Under the pieces are notes generated by a model that did no database searches, was not told the origin of the DNA, and saw only the letters and a list, made by a program, of their open reading frames with translations. A stretch of DNA of 49,501 nt from Planctomycetaceae bacterium (GTDB lineage: Bacteria; Planctomycetota; Phycisphaerae; Phycisphaerales; UBA1924): positions 1-49,501 of the forward strand of contig JAJTDF010000040.1 of assembly GCA_021294835.1 (NCBI GenBank), in the 5' to 3' direction. Below, in pieces: positions 27,001-35,531 of this stretch; position 1 is the stretch's first letter; the number at the start of each line of letters is the position of its first letter. Both the position numbers and the translations under genes were made by a program.

Positions 27001-27135
27001 CTTCGCGCACTCCGCATCGACGCCCTCTCCCCCCTCCAGGCCTTCGACGAACTCCGCCGCCTCAAGGCCCTGGCCGAGGGCGAATCCGCCCCGCCGTCCG
27101 CTGCTTCCGCGCCGCCTTCAGGGTCCGCCCCATGA
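24073..27135 (+). CDS. mutS: DNA mismatch repair protein MutS
   Basis: MutS recognises mismatches and starts repair with MutL. From ATG 24073 the protein has 1020 aa, longer than the usual ~850-880. The mismatch-reading Phe-X-Glu is in GDFYEMF (67-73), preceded by a Pro/Ala-rich tail of ~40 residues. Later come the core and clamp domains, Walker A GPNMAGKS (724-731), VLDEIGRGTSTLDG (Walker B and D-loop) and FATHYHEL. The extra length comes from the N-terminal tail, a poly-Gly insertion at ~422-432 encoded by two G8 runs, and a long C-terminal linker. The stop overlaps the GGQ protein gene (ATGA). Confidence 0.95.
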   Translation: MKSPPAPSPSVSAGPTPPAAAPASPPAPPPASPAPAASNPRDTPAMRQYARFKAAHPGCILLFRIGDFYEMFDDDAVTVSRAIGLTLTQRSAGVPMAGMPYHQLEGYLRRLVAQGFRVAVCDQVQEAEQAKGLIERAVTRVLTPGTLVDESLLAEDRPSALAAVWIPPDASSAPASSSTADPTVCLAVADLSTGDFALARVAPAQLDAELARRGVTEILFPDSGDGQPPPLIARVAKVVSAAATGQPSWHFRQDEAREALCKHFSVASLGGFGFADTDPLLLPAAAIIRYLKATQSPDDSPVRAALAHLRPPRLHDHADYMVIDAASLRALEVDRTLRAGAAGAGAADPGSVAGSLLGIFSVASGPSGIPRPLCRTPMGRRLLRDWLVRPLIDLDRIQARQRCVATLIEDRRLADELATVLGGGGGGGGGGAAGSGARDWGSGVQDLARIAARIALRRCSPRDLASLGRGIARAAALAELLGNSAALSHLQAAMARAAHALGPLADRITTCCVDDPPGHLRDGGLFRPGVDAALDEARHLRDNAHQWLADYQRDLIAQHNLPSLKVGFNKVFGYYIELPRAQAARAPDAFTRKQTLTTGERYITPELKTFEDKVTRAEGDALAREQALFEDLCAAAAALLEPISAFADAVAQLDVLLCFADKASARGWVRPLLTPEPTLHIAAGRHPVLDELLEGRFVPNDVALGAGRPADANPSLARLALITGPNMAGKSTFIRQTALLVLLAQTGSFIPAQSATIGLCDRIFTRIGADDALHAGQSTFMVEMTETANILHHASERSLVVLDEIGRGTSTLDGLSLAWAIAERLAGNQSDSAPRPRTLFATHYHELTRLEETLPGRVLNLQVQVREWGDQIVFLHRIVPGRADRSYGIHVAKLAGIPSGVVTRAGELLESLSVEHGGSGVTASPAAAGSATAARASGTADTAARAERLKSAGKRKDPGGQLALFTEFVSHPAVDTLRALRIDALSPLQAFDELRRLKALAEGESAPPSAASAPPSGSAP
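25336..25364 (+). repeat. G-tract microsatellite inside mutS
   Basis: The run G5-C-G8-A-G8-A-GG-T-GG encodes a poly-Gly loop in MutS. Two G8 homopolymers inside a coding region are slippage-prone; loss or gain of one base would truncate MutS before its ATPase domain. It could also form a G-quadruplex. Confidence 0.9.
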
Positions 27136-27713
27136 GCCGCCCCGCTCATCATCCCCAGCCCCCGCACGGCCACCCGCCGCCCCACCCCCATCCCGCCTGC
27201 CTCCCCGAGGACGACCTGCTCAAGTCCTGCCAGGTCACCACCGGCCGCGCCGGCGGCCCCGGCGGCCAGCACCGCAACAAAGTCGAAACCCTCGTCACCG
27301 TCACCCATCTGCCCACCGGCCTGTGCGCCTCCGCCGGCGAACGCCGCAGCCAGATCGAAAACCGCCACGCCGCCGTCGCCCGCCTCCGGCTTGAACTGGC
27401 CGTCCACCACCGCTGCCCGGTCCCCAAGGGCCGGGGCCTGGCCGTGCTCGATGGCCCCACCGCCTCCGGGCTCTGGGTCTCCCGCGTCCGCCACCGCCGC
27501 ATCTTCTGCAACCCCGAGCATTGGGACTTCCCCGCCATGCTCGCCGAAGCCCTGGACGTCCTGGCCGACCACGGTTACGAACCCCGCCGCGCCGCCCTCT
27601 GGCTGGATGTCTCCGCCTCCCAGATCATCCGCCTGATCGCCGAGTGCCCCCCGGCGCTGGTGGCCGTCAACAGCGCCCGCGCCGCCAAAGGCCTGCACGC
27701 CCTCAAGCCCTGA
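27132..27713 (+). CDS. Peptide chain release factor-like protein (GGQ domain)
   Basis: The 193 aa protein carries the class I release factor catalytic domain: TGRAGGPGGQHRNKVET with Gly44-Gly45-Gln46, followed by the strand TVTHLPTGL and a helix with RRSQIENRHAAVARLRLEL. The codon-recognition domains of RF1/RF2 are missing, so it may hydrolyse peptidyl-tRNA in stalled ribosomes, as ArfB does. It differs from ArfB by a longer C-terminal part (RHRRIFCNPEHWDFPAML...) and no obvious basic tail. ATG 27132 overlaps the mutS stop, so both are translated together. Confidence 0.85.
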   Translation: MSRPAHHPQPPHGHPPPHPHPACLPEDDLLKSCQVTTGRAGGPGGQHRNKVETLVTVTHLPTGLCASAGERRSQIENRHAAVARLRLELAVHHRCPVPKGRGLAVLDGPTASGLWVSRVRHRRIFCNPEHWDFPAMLAEALDVLADHGYEPRRAALWLDVSASQIIRLIAECPPALVAVNSARAAKGLHALKP

Positions 27714-27801
27714 TCGCTCGGCCGTTCCCAGGCCACCGCCAGCCGAAGATCATCCGGGCAACAGGTGAACCCCCCACCCGCACCCAGCCGATCCACCCAG
27801 C

Positions 27802-29601
27802 GTGCCCCGTCCTTCCGGTCCATCTCGACACCAAGCCGCCGCCGATCGCATTCGCGCCGATCTGGAGACCGGCAACCAGCGCCGGGCCGAGCTCTCCCTC
27901 ATGCCGCTGCTTCGGTCCGACCCGGACGACCGCAGCGTGCTCGCCGCCGCCATCGCCGTCCACTTTGCCGCCCAACGCCTCACCCAGGCCCTGCACTTCA
28001 GCGAGCGGGCCATCGCCCTCTACCCCGACAGTGCCGACCCCCTGTTCAATCACGGCTGCCTGCTCGTTCGCATGAACCGCGTCCGCGAGGGCGTCGAGTT
28101 CCTCACCCGCAGTTGCAGCATCGACCCCAGCGACGCCGACCGATGGGTCGAACTGGCCCACGCCCACCTCACGCTGGATCATCTCGACGAATGCGAGCAG
28201 GCGTTGCTCAACGCCCTTGCGGCCCATCCTTCACACCGGCGGGCCCGCGTCCTCCTCGCCAACCACTACGGGCTGCTCGGCGAGTCCGAACGCAGCACTG
28301 CGATCTTCCGCGAACTCCAGCGTGAGGACCCCAACGACTACACCATCGCCCAGTCCATCTGCCTGGGCCTCAACTCAAACCCCAGCGCCACGCCCGCCGC
28401 CGCCCTCGCCGCCGCCAAGGCCTACGGCCGCCTGATCGAACTGCTGAACGACCAGCCCCGCCTCCCGGCCCGCCCAAGGCACCCGGGCAAACGGCCCCTC
28501 CTGCTGTCGATCGTCACCCACGAAGCCGGTCGCCACTCCGTCTCGCATTTCCTTGAGCCCATCCTCCGCCACCTGCCCCGCGCCGCGTTCCACGTCTGGC
28601 TCATCCACACCGGCCCACACGCCGACGACCGCACCCACGCCCTCGCCGCCCTCGCCGACCGCTTCGATCACTTGCCCCGCATCGCCTCACCCGATCTCGC
28701 CCGCCGCATCCACACCGCCGGCACCGACATCCTGCTGGAAACATCCGGCATGACCAACGGCCACCGGCTCCATGCCGTCCTGCAGCGCCCGGCGTCGCTC
28801 CACGTGACGGCAATCGGGTACCCGGCCACCACCGGCGTCCCCGGCATGGACCTGCGCCTGGTCGACCACATCACCGACCCGCCCGAGCACGACGGGCACC
28901 TGACCGAGACCCCGCTCCGTCTGAACCGCTGCTTCCTCTGCTTCTCGCCCTCGCCAGAGTCCCTCGCCGTCGCCGTCCAGCCCGGACCATCCCAGCGCGG
29001 CGAGCCCTTTACCTTCGGCTCGTTCAACCAGTCCTGGAAGATCAACTCCGTCATCGCCTCCCGCTGGGCCGCCATCCTCGCTGCCGCTCCCGGCAGCCGC
29101 CTGCTGATCAAGGCCAAGGCCATGGTCCAATCACGCGCCCGCCAAGGCCTGCTCGATGGCCTCGCCGCCGCCGGCGTCAGCGCTGATCGCGTCGAGATCC
29201 TCCCTTGGACCGCCTCCGGCGCCGATCATCTGAACCTCTACAGCCGCGTCGACCTCGCCCTCGATCCTTGGCCCTACAACGGCACCACCACCGTCTGCGA
29301 GGCCATGCTCATGGGCGTGCCCACGCTCGGCATGCTCGGTGACCGTCACGTCTGCCGTGTCACCGCCTCGCTCAACGCCGCCGTCGGCCTCTCCGAGTTC
29401 ACCGCACCCGACCCCGCCGAGTACACCCGCCGCGCCGTCGCCCTCGCCGCCGACCCGACCCCGCTCCACACGTTGCGAACCACTCTGCGCCCGCGCCTCC
29501 TCGCCTCACCCCTTTGCGACGGCCCCGCCTACGGCCGCGCCCTCGGCGACGCGCTCACCGCCGCCTACGACCGCACGCAGCCCCTCTCACCGCCGCCGTA
29601 A
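27802..29601 (+). CDS. TPR protein with O-GlcNAc-transferase-like domain
   Basis: The 599 aa protein starts at GTG 27802. The N-terminal ~200 residues are TPR units (ALHFSERAIALYPDSADPLF, LDECEQALLNALAAHPSHRR). The C-terminal ~370 residues match the SPINDLY/OGT (GT41) catalytic region: THEAGRHSVSHF, the segment LHVTAIGYPATTGVPGMDLR, FGSFNQSWKI, LLIKAKAM and the donor-site block PWPYNGTTTVCEAMLMGVPT followed by LGMLGDRHVCRVTASLN. Bacterial members glycosylate proteins on Ser/Thr; the target is unknown. The gene ends at a strong hairpin terminator. Confidence 0.88.
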   Translation: MPRPSGPSRHQAAADRIRADLETGNQRRAELSLMPLLRSDPDDRSVLAAAIAVHFAAQRLTQALHFSERAIALYPDSADPLFNHGCLLVRMNRVREGVEFLTRSCSIDPSDADRWVELAHAHLTLDHLDECEQALLNALAAHPSHRRARVLLANHYGLLGESERSTAIFRELQREDPNDYTIAQSICLGLNSNPSATPAAALAAAKAYGRLIELLNDQPRLPARPRHPGKRPLLLSIVTHEAGRHSVSHFLEPILRHLPRAAFHVWLIHTGPHADDRTHALAALADRFDHLPRIASPDLARRIHTAGTDILLETSGMTNGHRLHAVLQRPASLHVTAIGYPATTGVPGMDLRLVDHITDPPEHDGHLTETPLRLNRCFLCFSPSPESLAVAVQPGPSQRGEPFTFGSFNQSWKINSVIASRWAAILAAAPGSRLLIKAKAMVQSRARQGLLDGLAAAGVSADRVEILPWTASGADHLNLYSRVDLALDPWPYNGTTTVCEAMLMGVPTLGMLGDRHVCRVTASLNAAVGLSEFTAPDPAEYTRRAVALAADPTPLHTLRTTLRPRLLASPLCDGPAYGRALGDALTAAYDRTQPLSPPP

Positions 29602-29608
29602 ATGACAA

Positions 29609-29634
29609 GCGGCCGCCCGTTGCCGGGCGGCCGC
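29609..29634. terminator. Bidirectional hairpin terminator
   Basis: A perfect 11-bp stem GCGGCCGCCCG (29609-29619)/CGGGCGGCCGC (29624-29634) with the loop TTGC lies between the convergent OGT-like and PEP-CTERM-like genes. The flanks are ACAA on the left (minus-strand TTGT) and CAGTTT on the right, so it can act in both directions. Confidence 0.8.
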
Positions 29635-29679
29635 CAGTTTCAATGCATCTCAACAGGCCTCGCGGCCCGCGTCAGGCCC

Positions 29680-30582
29680 TCAGGCCCCGCGGCGACGGCG
29701 AGCAACCATCAGACCGCCGATCGCCAGCAGACCGGCAACGCCGGGAGCCGGGATGGCCTGCACCGGGGCGCCGGAGGCGGCCACGGCGTAAGCGCCGAAG
29801 ACGGTGAGCGAACCACCCGCGGCGATCTCCGGAACCGTCCACTGCATCACGTGAGACAGGTCGGTGTCGGCGCCGGGGGGAGCAACGATGTCAGCGAAGT
29901 TGTCAATGCCGGTGTCGCCCATCTGGCCACCAACCACCGCGAAGGTGCCGGCGCCCAGACCCGTGGCGCCGAAGCCCGCGACCTGAGCCGACCAGCCCGC
30001 AGCAGCCGCCGCGGTGTCGATGATGTTGATCCGGCGATCACCCGTGGTCTCCACAGAGCTCACGCGGTCGTTGCCGTCCTGACCAAACAGGAACGAGTCC
30101 ACGTACCAGAACATGTTCACGTTCGAGACCGCGGTCGACCCGTTGTTGGTCGCCGTCAGGCTGCTGAGCACCTGGCCGGAGTCCGCGCCCAGCGACTGGG
30201 CCACGAAGGTCATCGTCCAGGTCAGGCCGCTCTGCGTGAAGGTGTAGGTCGCCGACCGGCCGTCACCGGAAACCGTGCGGCTCGTCGGGTTCGCCAAGGC
30301 GAACTCGCGGGCGTCGTTGCCCGCGCGCACCCACCACCAGGTGGTGAACGAGTTGTCGAGGCCCGAGGTCGGGGCCGAGGCATTGTTCACACGCAGGTTC
30401 GAAGTGAACGAGCTCGCACCCAACGTGGCGCTCGACGGAATCGCCGTCGTCGAGGTCGGCGTGCTGCCCGCATCGAAGTTCACGTTGCCGTCGATCAGAC
30501 GGGCACCGGTGCGGTTCTGGGCCATCGCAGCCGTCGAAACCATCGCCCCAGCAAGGGCAGCCATCACAACAATCTTGTTCAT
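29680..30582 (-). CDS. Secreted protein with PEP-CTERM-like anchor
   Basis: The 300 aa protein has a clear Sec signal peptide (MNKIVVMAALAGAMVSTAAMAQ) and a C-terminal PEP-CTERM-like sorting end: AIPAPG, hydrophobic VAGLLAIGGLMVA, then RRRRGA. The middle is a beta-rich domain with many Thr, Ser, Asn and Gly and few charges (STATYTF, TWTMTFVAQ), typical of exported surface or extracellular-matrix proteins sorted by exosortase. GGAGAG six bases before the ATG, a good promoter and a strong terminator suggest high expression. Specific function unknown. Confidence 0.88.
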   Translation of the reverse strand: MNKIVVMAALAGAMVSTAAMAQNRTGARLIDGNVNFDAGSTPTSTTAIPSSATLGASSFTSNLRVNNASAPTSGLDNSFTTWWWVRAGNDAREFALANPTSRTVSGDGRSATYTFTQSGLTWTMTFVAQSLGADSGQVLSSLTATNNGSTAVSNVNMFWYVDSFLFGQDGNDRVSSVETTGDRRINIIDTAAAAAGWSAQVAGFGATGLGAGTFAVVGGQMGDTGIDNFADIVAPPGADTDLSHVMQWTVPEIAAGGSLTVFGAYAVAASGAPVQAIPAPGVAGLLAIGGLMVARRRRGA

Positions 30583-30698
30583 CTTCTCTCTCCTTCAGTC
30601 ATCAGCCGGAATCCGGCACACGCCGGTTTCCGTATCTCTTGTGTCCGGAACAGCCTCACCACGCGGCACTCGCGCAGCGGCATCCCACGATGGGGCAA

Positions 30699-30727
30699 AG
30701 TATGCACACAAACCGCTCGCTTGACAA
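30699..30727 (-). promoter_or_regulatory. Sigma70-like promoter of the PEP-CTERM-like gene
   Basis: On the minus strand TTGTCA (30727-30722) and CATACT (30704-30699) are spaced by exactly 17 bases, among the best consensus matches in the window. The leader would be about 110 bases and contains GCCGG repeats (30605-30626) able to fold before the strong ribosome binding site. Confidence 0.6.
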
Positions 30728-30840
30728 TCCATTAACGCTGATCGCCCCGAGGGTTTACCGCTTTCATGCACATTCTCGGACTGTGATCCGTCGCCAAATC
30801 CCCCATCTTCACGCGCCCGCCCCAGTACCCTTCTCCCATC

Positions 30841-31923
30841 GTGCTCCGCATCGGCCCCGTCCAACTCGCCACCAACCTCCTCCTCGCCCCCATCGCCGGC
30901 TACTGCGATCTGGCCTTCCGCGTCGTCTGCCGCTCCTGGGGCGGCGTCGGCCTGGCCTGCACCGATCTGCTCTCACCTCAGGGCCTGCTCCGGGGCCGCG
31001 CCACCAGCCTCGATCTCGCCGCCACCAACGACCTGGACAAACCCGTCGGCATGCAGCTCTACGGCGCCGACCCCGAGATCATGGCCGAGGGCGCCCTCTG
31101 GGCCGTGCAGCACGGCGCCACCGTCGTCGACATCAACATGGGCTGCCCGGTTGACAAGGTCACCAAAAAAGACGGCGGATCCCGCCTGCTCTGCATCCCC
31201 AACATCGCCGAGCAGATCGCCACCCGCTGCGCTCGCGTGCTCGAGCCCTTCGGTGTCCCCCTCACCTGCAAGATGCGCCTCGGCTGGTTCGACGACCAGC
31301 CCGTCGCCAAACACCTCGCCCCGCGGCTCATCGACTGCGGCGCCAAGGCCATCACCGTCCACGGCCGCACCACGGTGCAGAAGTTCACCGGCGTCGTCAA
31401 TCATGACGGCATCGCCCAGGTCGTTCAGTCCGTTCGCGACCACTGCAAGGCCCCCGGCCACCACATCCCGGTCATCGGCAACGGCGACGTCCGCGAGCCG
31501 CACGACGTGCTCACCATGCTCGCCCGCACCGGCTGCGACGGCGTGATGATCGGCCGCGGAGCCCTCTCCGCCCCCTGGCTCTTCCGCGACGCCTGGGCCC
31601 TGCAGACCACCGGCGTCATCCCGCCCGAACCGACCGACGCCGAGAAGATCGACACCATCAAGCGCTACTTCGCCCTCATGCTCCAGTACCGCGACGAGCA
31701 CTACGCCATGGTGCAGATCCGCCGCCGCATGTCCTGGTTCGGCAAACGCCTCGGACGCGAGATCGGCCCCCGCAACACCCCCGTCGGCTGCAAGCCCCTC
31801 AAAGAAGCCATCCGCACCGCCGCCTCGCCCGCCGAGGTGAACGACCTGCTCGACCGCTACGCCGCCGGCGAACTGCGGGGCGGCGGATCGGCCGCTGAAT
31901 CCGAGAGCGAAGCGGTCGCCTGA
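30841..31923 (+). CDS. dusB: tRNA-dihydrouridine synthase (DusB type)
   Basis: The flavoenzyme reduces uridine to dihydrouridine in tRNA. The 360 aa TIM-barrel protein (GTG start) has LAPIAGYCDLAFR near the N-terminus for FMN binding, CTDLLSPQGLL, VGMQLYGADP, the active-site Cys102 in DINMGCPVDKVTKKDGG, VHGRTT and IGNGDVREP plus GRGAL for phosphate binding; then the C-terminal helical tRNA-binding domain (YFALMLQYRDEHYAM). It heads a plus-strand gene run and is divergent from the PEP-CTERM-like gene. Confidence 0.92.
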   Translation: MLRIGPVQLATNLLLAPIAGYCDLAFRVVCRSWGGVGLACTDLLSPQGLLRGRATSLDLAATNDLDKPVGMQLYGADPEIMAEGALWAVQHGATVVDINMGCPVDKVTKKDGGSRLLCIPNIAEQIATRCARVLEPFGVPLTCKMRLGWFDDQPVAKHLAPRLIDCGAKAITVHGRTTVQKFTGVVNHDGIAQVVQSVRDHCKAPGHHIPVIGNGDVREPHDVLTMLARTGCDGVMIGRGALSAPWLFRDAWALQTTGVIPPEPTDAEKIDTIKRYFALMLQYRDEHYAMVQIRRRMSWFGKRLGREIGPRNTPVGCKPLKEAIRTAASPAEVNDLLDRYAAGELRGGGSAAESESEAVA

Positions 31924-31962
31924 GCCCCCGTTCCTCAGCTTCCCGCCCGCGTAACTTTCTCC

Positions 31963-34419
31963 ATGCCCGACAATGGCCTGGAACCGATCGGCGTCCGCCT
32001 TGCCCGGCACCGATACCTTCTCTTCGGTGTCGCCGCCGCCGGCCTCTGCGCCGTCGGACTGGCCGCCCTCGGCCTCCCGCCCGGTGCCAGCCCGCTCTCC
32101 GGCGTTGCCGCACTCCTCCACTCCCTGCTCACCGCCGGACCCATCGCCCTGGGCTACCTCCTCGCCGCCGCTGGCTGGGGCTGGCCCATCACCCGCCTGC
32201 TCGCCCGCCAGTCCCCGCACGCCCCCTGGCTCCAGCCGGTCATCGGTCTGGCCGTCCTCCTCTGGCTCAGCCATCTCCTCGGCGTGCTCGGCGCCTTCCC
32301 CACCGGCGCCGCCGGCCAACTCGTCGCTCTGGCCACCCTCGGCGCCGGCTGGGGCATCCTCGCCCAACGCGCCGCCGTCGCCCTCCGCCAGCGTCGCCGC
32401 CTCCCCCGCCTCCCCGGCTCCGCCCTCGCCGCAGTCCCCGGCCTGGCCGTCCTTCTGCTGGCCGCCTGCAACCCCCCCGGCTGGCTCTGGCGCAGCGAAG
32501 CCGGCGGCTTCGACTCCCTCTCCTACCACCTCCAACTCCCCATCGAGTGGGCATCCCAGGGCCGCCTCTGGCCCCTCACCCACAACGTCTACTCCTTCCT
32601 CCCCAGTTACATCGAAGCCGCCTTCCTCCACATCCACGTCGCCCTGGGCGGCGGTCGCGCCCCCGCCGGAGCCGCCGGTGGGCTCCACGCCGCCGCCGGA
32701 GCCGGCCTGCTCGGCTGCCAACTCCTCCACGCCGGGTGCACCGTGCTCGCCGCCGCACTGGTCGGCCGCATCGTCTGGGCCGCCGCCCCCGCCGTCTCCC
32801 CAGGCTGGCGCCGCACCGCCTCCGGCCTCGCCGCCGCCGCCGTGCTCTGCACGCCCTGGGCCGTCGTCACCGGCTCCCTCTCCTACAACGAAATGGCCGT
32901 CGCCGCACTCTTCGCCGGCGCCCTGCTCATCGCCATCGATGCCGCCCTCCCGCCCCTGACCCGGGGCCTCCTCGCCGGCCTCCTCGTCGGCGCCGCCACC
33001 GGTTGCAAGCCCACCGCCGTCCTGCTCACCGGTCCCACCGTCGCCCTCGCGCTGCTCGTCGGCCACCTCTTCGCCCACCGCGCCCTCGCCGCCGCCGCCG
33101 CACCCCGCCACCTCCGTCCCCTCGCCATCATCCTCGTCGGAGCCCTCCTCGGCGGCACACTCACCTTCGCTCCCCCCCTGATCCGCAACTACGCCGCCTG
33201 CGGCAACCCCGTGTTCCCCGCCGCCGCCAGCCTCTTCGGCTCCGCCCACTGGACGCCCGAACAGGCCGCCCGCTTCACCGCCGGACATCGCGAATCCGCC
33301 CCCCCGCTCGACCGCGCCGCCCTGCTGATCTCCCGCACCGCCGACCCCACCGCGGTCGACAACGAACCCCGAGGCTTCGGCCATGGCCACTGGTCCCTCC
33401 TGCCCCCGCTCGCCGCTCTCGCCATGCTCATCGCCCTGCTCGCCCCCGGCTCCCCGCAACGCCGCGCGCTGACCGCCGCCCTCCTGCTCGGCCTGCTCGC
33501 CGGCTGCCTCTGGTGGATCTTCTTCACCCACTGCCAAAGCCGCTTCCTCGTCCCACTGGTCATCACCCTCGCCCTCGCCCTCGGCCTGGGCGCCGCCGCC
33601 GTCGCCGATTTCCGACGCAACGCCGACCCCGCCTCCGCCAATCCACCCGCCCCCCCAGCCAACCCCGACAACCTCTTCCTTGGCCTTCCCCCCGCCCGCC
33701 GACTCACCGTCATGCTCCTGCTCGCCGTCCCGCTCATGCTCGGGGCCGACACCATCCGCCGCTTCCTCGCCGAAGGCCCCGTCGCCGTCACCCCGCCCCC
33801 AGGTGTCGATCCCGCCACCGTCCCCGACACCATCCCCTGCCCCAATTTCTTCCTCGCCGCCGGCCCCTCCGTTAAGTCCGGCGAAGCCTACCGCGCCGAA
33901 CTGGCCGCCTGGTCCCCCGACGAAGTCGCCGAGTTCCTCGACTCCGCCGCCCCCTACGTCGTCATCAACCTCCAACTCGACCGCTTCCAAGGCCTCTACC
34001 TCCTCGGCGACTCCACCCCGCTCTACATCGTCGGCCGAGACAACCGCACACTGCTCTACCACACCACCTGGGACACCAGCCCTCTCGGCCAGGCCATCCG
34101 CGCCAACCCCAATGACCCCGCCACCTGGGCCGCCGCCCTCGCCAGCCGCAACGTCCGCCACATCCTCGTCAACATCGCCGAACTCCGCCGCCTCCACCGC
34201 TCCGCCTGGTACGACCCCGACGTCACCCCCGAGTCCGTCACCCGCTTCCTGGAAGCCTCCGCCGAGCAGGTCCGCGCCTGGCCCGCCTCCGGCCAGGCCC
34301 TCTTCCGCCTCCGCACACCCGCACCCGGCGCCACCCCGCCCACGCCCCCCTCGCCCGCAACACCGCCCTCCCCCGGCCCGCGCACGCCACCCGCTTCCCA
34401 GGCCCTCCATCTCCCGTGA
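31963..34419 (+). CDS. Polytopic membrane glycosyltransferase-like protein (GT-C/PMT fold)
   Basis: The 818 aa protein has about a dozen membrane helices in the first ~600 residues, then a soluble C-terminal domain of ~190 residues (DEVAEFLDSAAPYVVINLQL; VRHILVNIAELRRL) and a Pro-rich tail. The first large outer loop has GGFDSLSYHLQLPIEW followed by NVYSFLPSYIEA, the pattern of PMT_2/ArnT-like enzymes that use polyprenyl-phosphate sugars. Substrate unknown. Its stop overlaps the GTG of the flippase-like gene (GTGA), which itself overlaps the desulfurase gene, so the three genes are co-translated. Confidence 0.8.
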   Translation: MPDNGLEPIGVRLARHRYLLFGVAAAGLCAVGLAALGLPPGASPLSGVAALLHSLLTAGPIALGYLLAAAGWGWPITRLLARQSPHAPWLQPVIGLAVLLWLSHLLGVLGAFPTGAAGQLVALATLGAGWGILAQRAAVALRQRRRLPRLPGSALAAVPGLAVLLLAACNPPGWLWRSEAGGFDSLSYHLQLPIEWASQGRLWPLTHNVYSFLPSYIEAAFLHIHVALGGGRAPAGAAGGLHAAAGAGLLGCQLLHAGCTVLAAALVGRIVWAAAPAVSPGWRRTASGLAAAAVLCTPWAVVTGSLSYNEMAVAALFAGALLIAIDAALPPLTRGLLAGLLVGAATGCKPTAVLLTGPTVALALLVGHLFAHRALAAAAAPRHLRPLAIILVGALLGGTLTFAPPLIRNYAACGNPVFPAAASLFGSAHWTPEQAARFTAGHRESAPPLDRAALLISRTADPTAVDNEPRGFGHGHWSLLPPLAALAMLIALLAPGSPQRRALTAALLLGLLAGCLWWIFFTHCQSRFLVPLVITLALALGLGAAAVADFRRNADPASANPPAPPANPDNLFLGLPPARRLTVMLLLAVPLMLGADTIRRFLAEGPVAVTPPPGVDPATVPDTIPCPNFFLAAGPSVKSGEAYRAELAAWSPDEVAEFLDSAAPYVVINLQLDRFQGLYLLGDSTPLYIVGRDNRTLLYHTTWDTSPLGQAIRANPNDPATWAAALASRNVRHILVNIAELRRLHRSAWYDPDVTPESVTRFLEASAEQVRAWPASGQALFRLRTPAPGATPPTPPSPATPPSPGPRTPPASQALHLP

Positions 34420-35531
34420 GCACGCCGCACGAACACACACCGATTCCCCCACCCACCGCGGCCCCTTCCCCCGCCCGGCGGTCCCCCGCCCGCATCATCC
34501 TCCAACTCCTCGGCTTCACCCTCTCCATGCTCGTGCTCGCCTGGTGCGTCCGCACCGCCTTCGGCAACCCCGCCATCGCCGACAAACTCCCCCGCCTGCT
34601 CGACACGCCCCCCGCCCTCCTCGCCGCCCTGCTCGCCTGCTCCTTCGCCACCATCGCCCTCGGCGGGCTCACCTTCTGGGCCGTCCTCCGCCCCGCCGCC
34701 ATCCTCCCCGCCTCGCCCCTGCCCGCAAACGCCCGCCTGCAAGGCCCGCTCCACTTCCTCTCCGTCAACAGCGTCTGCTCCCTGCTGGCCTACCTCCCCT
34801 TCAAGCTCGGCCTCCTCGTCCGCATCCTCATCCATGTCAACCTCGATCGCCTCCCCCTGCTCACCGTCGGCGGCTGGTTTGCCGCAACCGCCGCCATCCT
34901 CGCCATGCCCCTGGCCGCCCCGCTGCTCGCCACCGCCCTCCGCCCCACGCTTGATGCCCTCTGGCTCGCCGTCACCCTCGCCGGCATCGCCGCCTCCGCC
35001 CTGCTCGGCTGGCTCCTCGCCCGCGCCCTGGTCACCGCTATCGACCATCCCGCCTCCGCACTCGGCCGCCTCGGCCCGGTCGCCCTCCTCCGCCGCCCGG
35101 CCGGAGCCAAACTCGCCCTCGGCCTCCGCCTGCTGGCCAGCCCCCGCACCATCCTCGTCGGCCTCGCCCTCCGCCTGGCCGACCTGGCCGTCCACGCCGC
35201 CCGCTTCTTCGTCGCCGGCCAAATCGCCCTCGCCGCCGGCATCGCCCCTGCCGGCCTCACTGTCGAGCAGTCCGCCCTCGCCGCCGCCACCTATTTCACC
35301 CTGCAACTCCTCTCCCCCACCGGCATCGCCGGCCTGCGTGAAGGCGGCACCATCGGCCTGCTGCAACTCTTCCCCGGCTGGATGGCCGAAGGCCCCTTCG
35401 CCGCCGTCGTGCTCGTCGTCACCGCCGGTGAAGCCGCCGCCAACACCCTCGCCGGAGCCGCCGGCGCCCTCCACCTTCGCCTCACCACCCGCCGCGCCGC
35501 TGATGCCCCAGCACCGGAGGCCCCCCGGTGA
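34416..35531 (+). CDS. LPG-synthase-like/UPF0104 membrane protein
   Basis: The 371 aa protein has roughly eight membrane helices and the pattern of the lysylphosphatidylglycerol synthase TM (AglD/MprF flippase-like) family: SVNSVCSLLAYLPFKLGLLVR near residue 110, RLADLAVHAARFF and SPTGIAGLREGGTIGLLQL near 300, where the glycine-rich re-entrant segment lies. It lacks the cytosolic aminoacyl-transfer domain of MprF. Homologues act in lipid or glycolipid translocation. GTG 34416 overlaps the upstream stop. With the GT-C enzyme it could form a surface glycolipid pathway. Confidence 0.8.
   Translation: MSTPHEHTPIPPPTAAPSPARRSPARIILQLLGFTLSMLVLAWCVRTAFGNPAIADKLPRLLDTPPALLAALLACSFATIALGGLTFWAVLRPAAILPASPLPANARLQGPLHFLSVNSVCSLLAYLPFKLGLLVRILIHVNLDRLPLLTVGGWFAATAAILAMPLAAPLLATALRPTLDALWLAVTLAGIAASALLGWLLARALVTAIDHPASALGRLGPVALLRRPAGAKLALGLRLLASPRTILVGLALRLADLAVHAARFFVAGQIALAAGIAPAGLTVEQSALAAATYFTLQLLSPTGIAGLREGGTIGLLQLFPGWMAEGPFAAVVLVVTAGEAAANTLAGAAGALHLRLTTRRAADAPAPEAPR

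Noticed and set aside
27132..27713. Assignment of the GGQ protein as PrfH or ArfB
   Set aside because: No RtcB-type RNA ligase neighbour as expected for PrfH, and it lacks the short basic tail of ArfB; left as a general release-factor-like protein.
30973..34452. Open frame of 1159 codons on the minus strand opposite dusB and the membrane glycosyltransferase
   Set aside because: Composition is the antisense of Ala/Leu/Pro codons; dusB and membrane helices on the plus strand are convincing.
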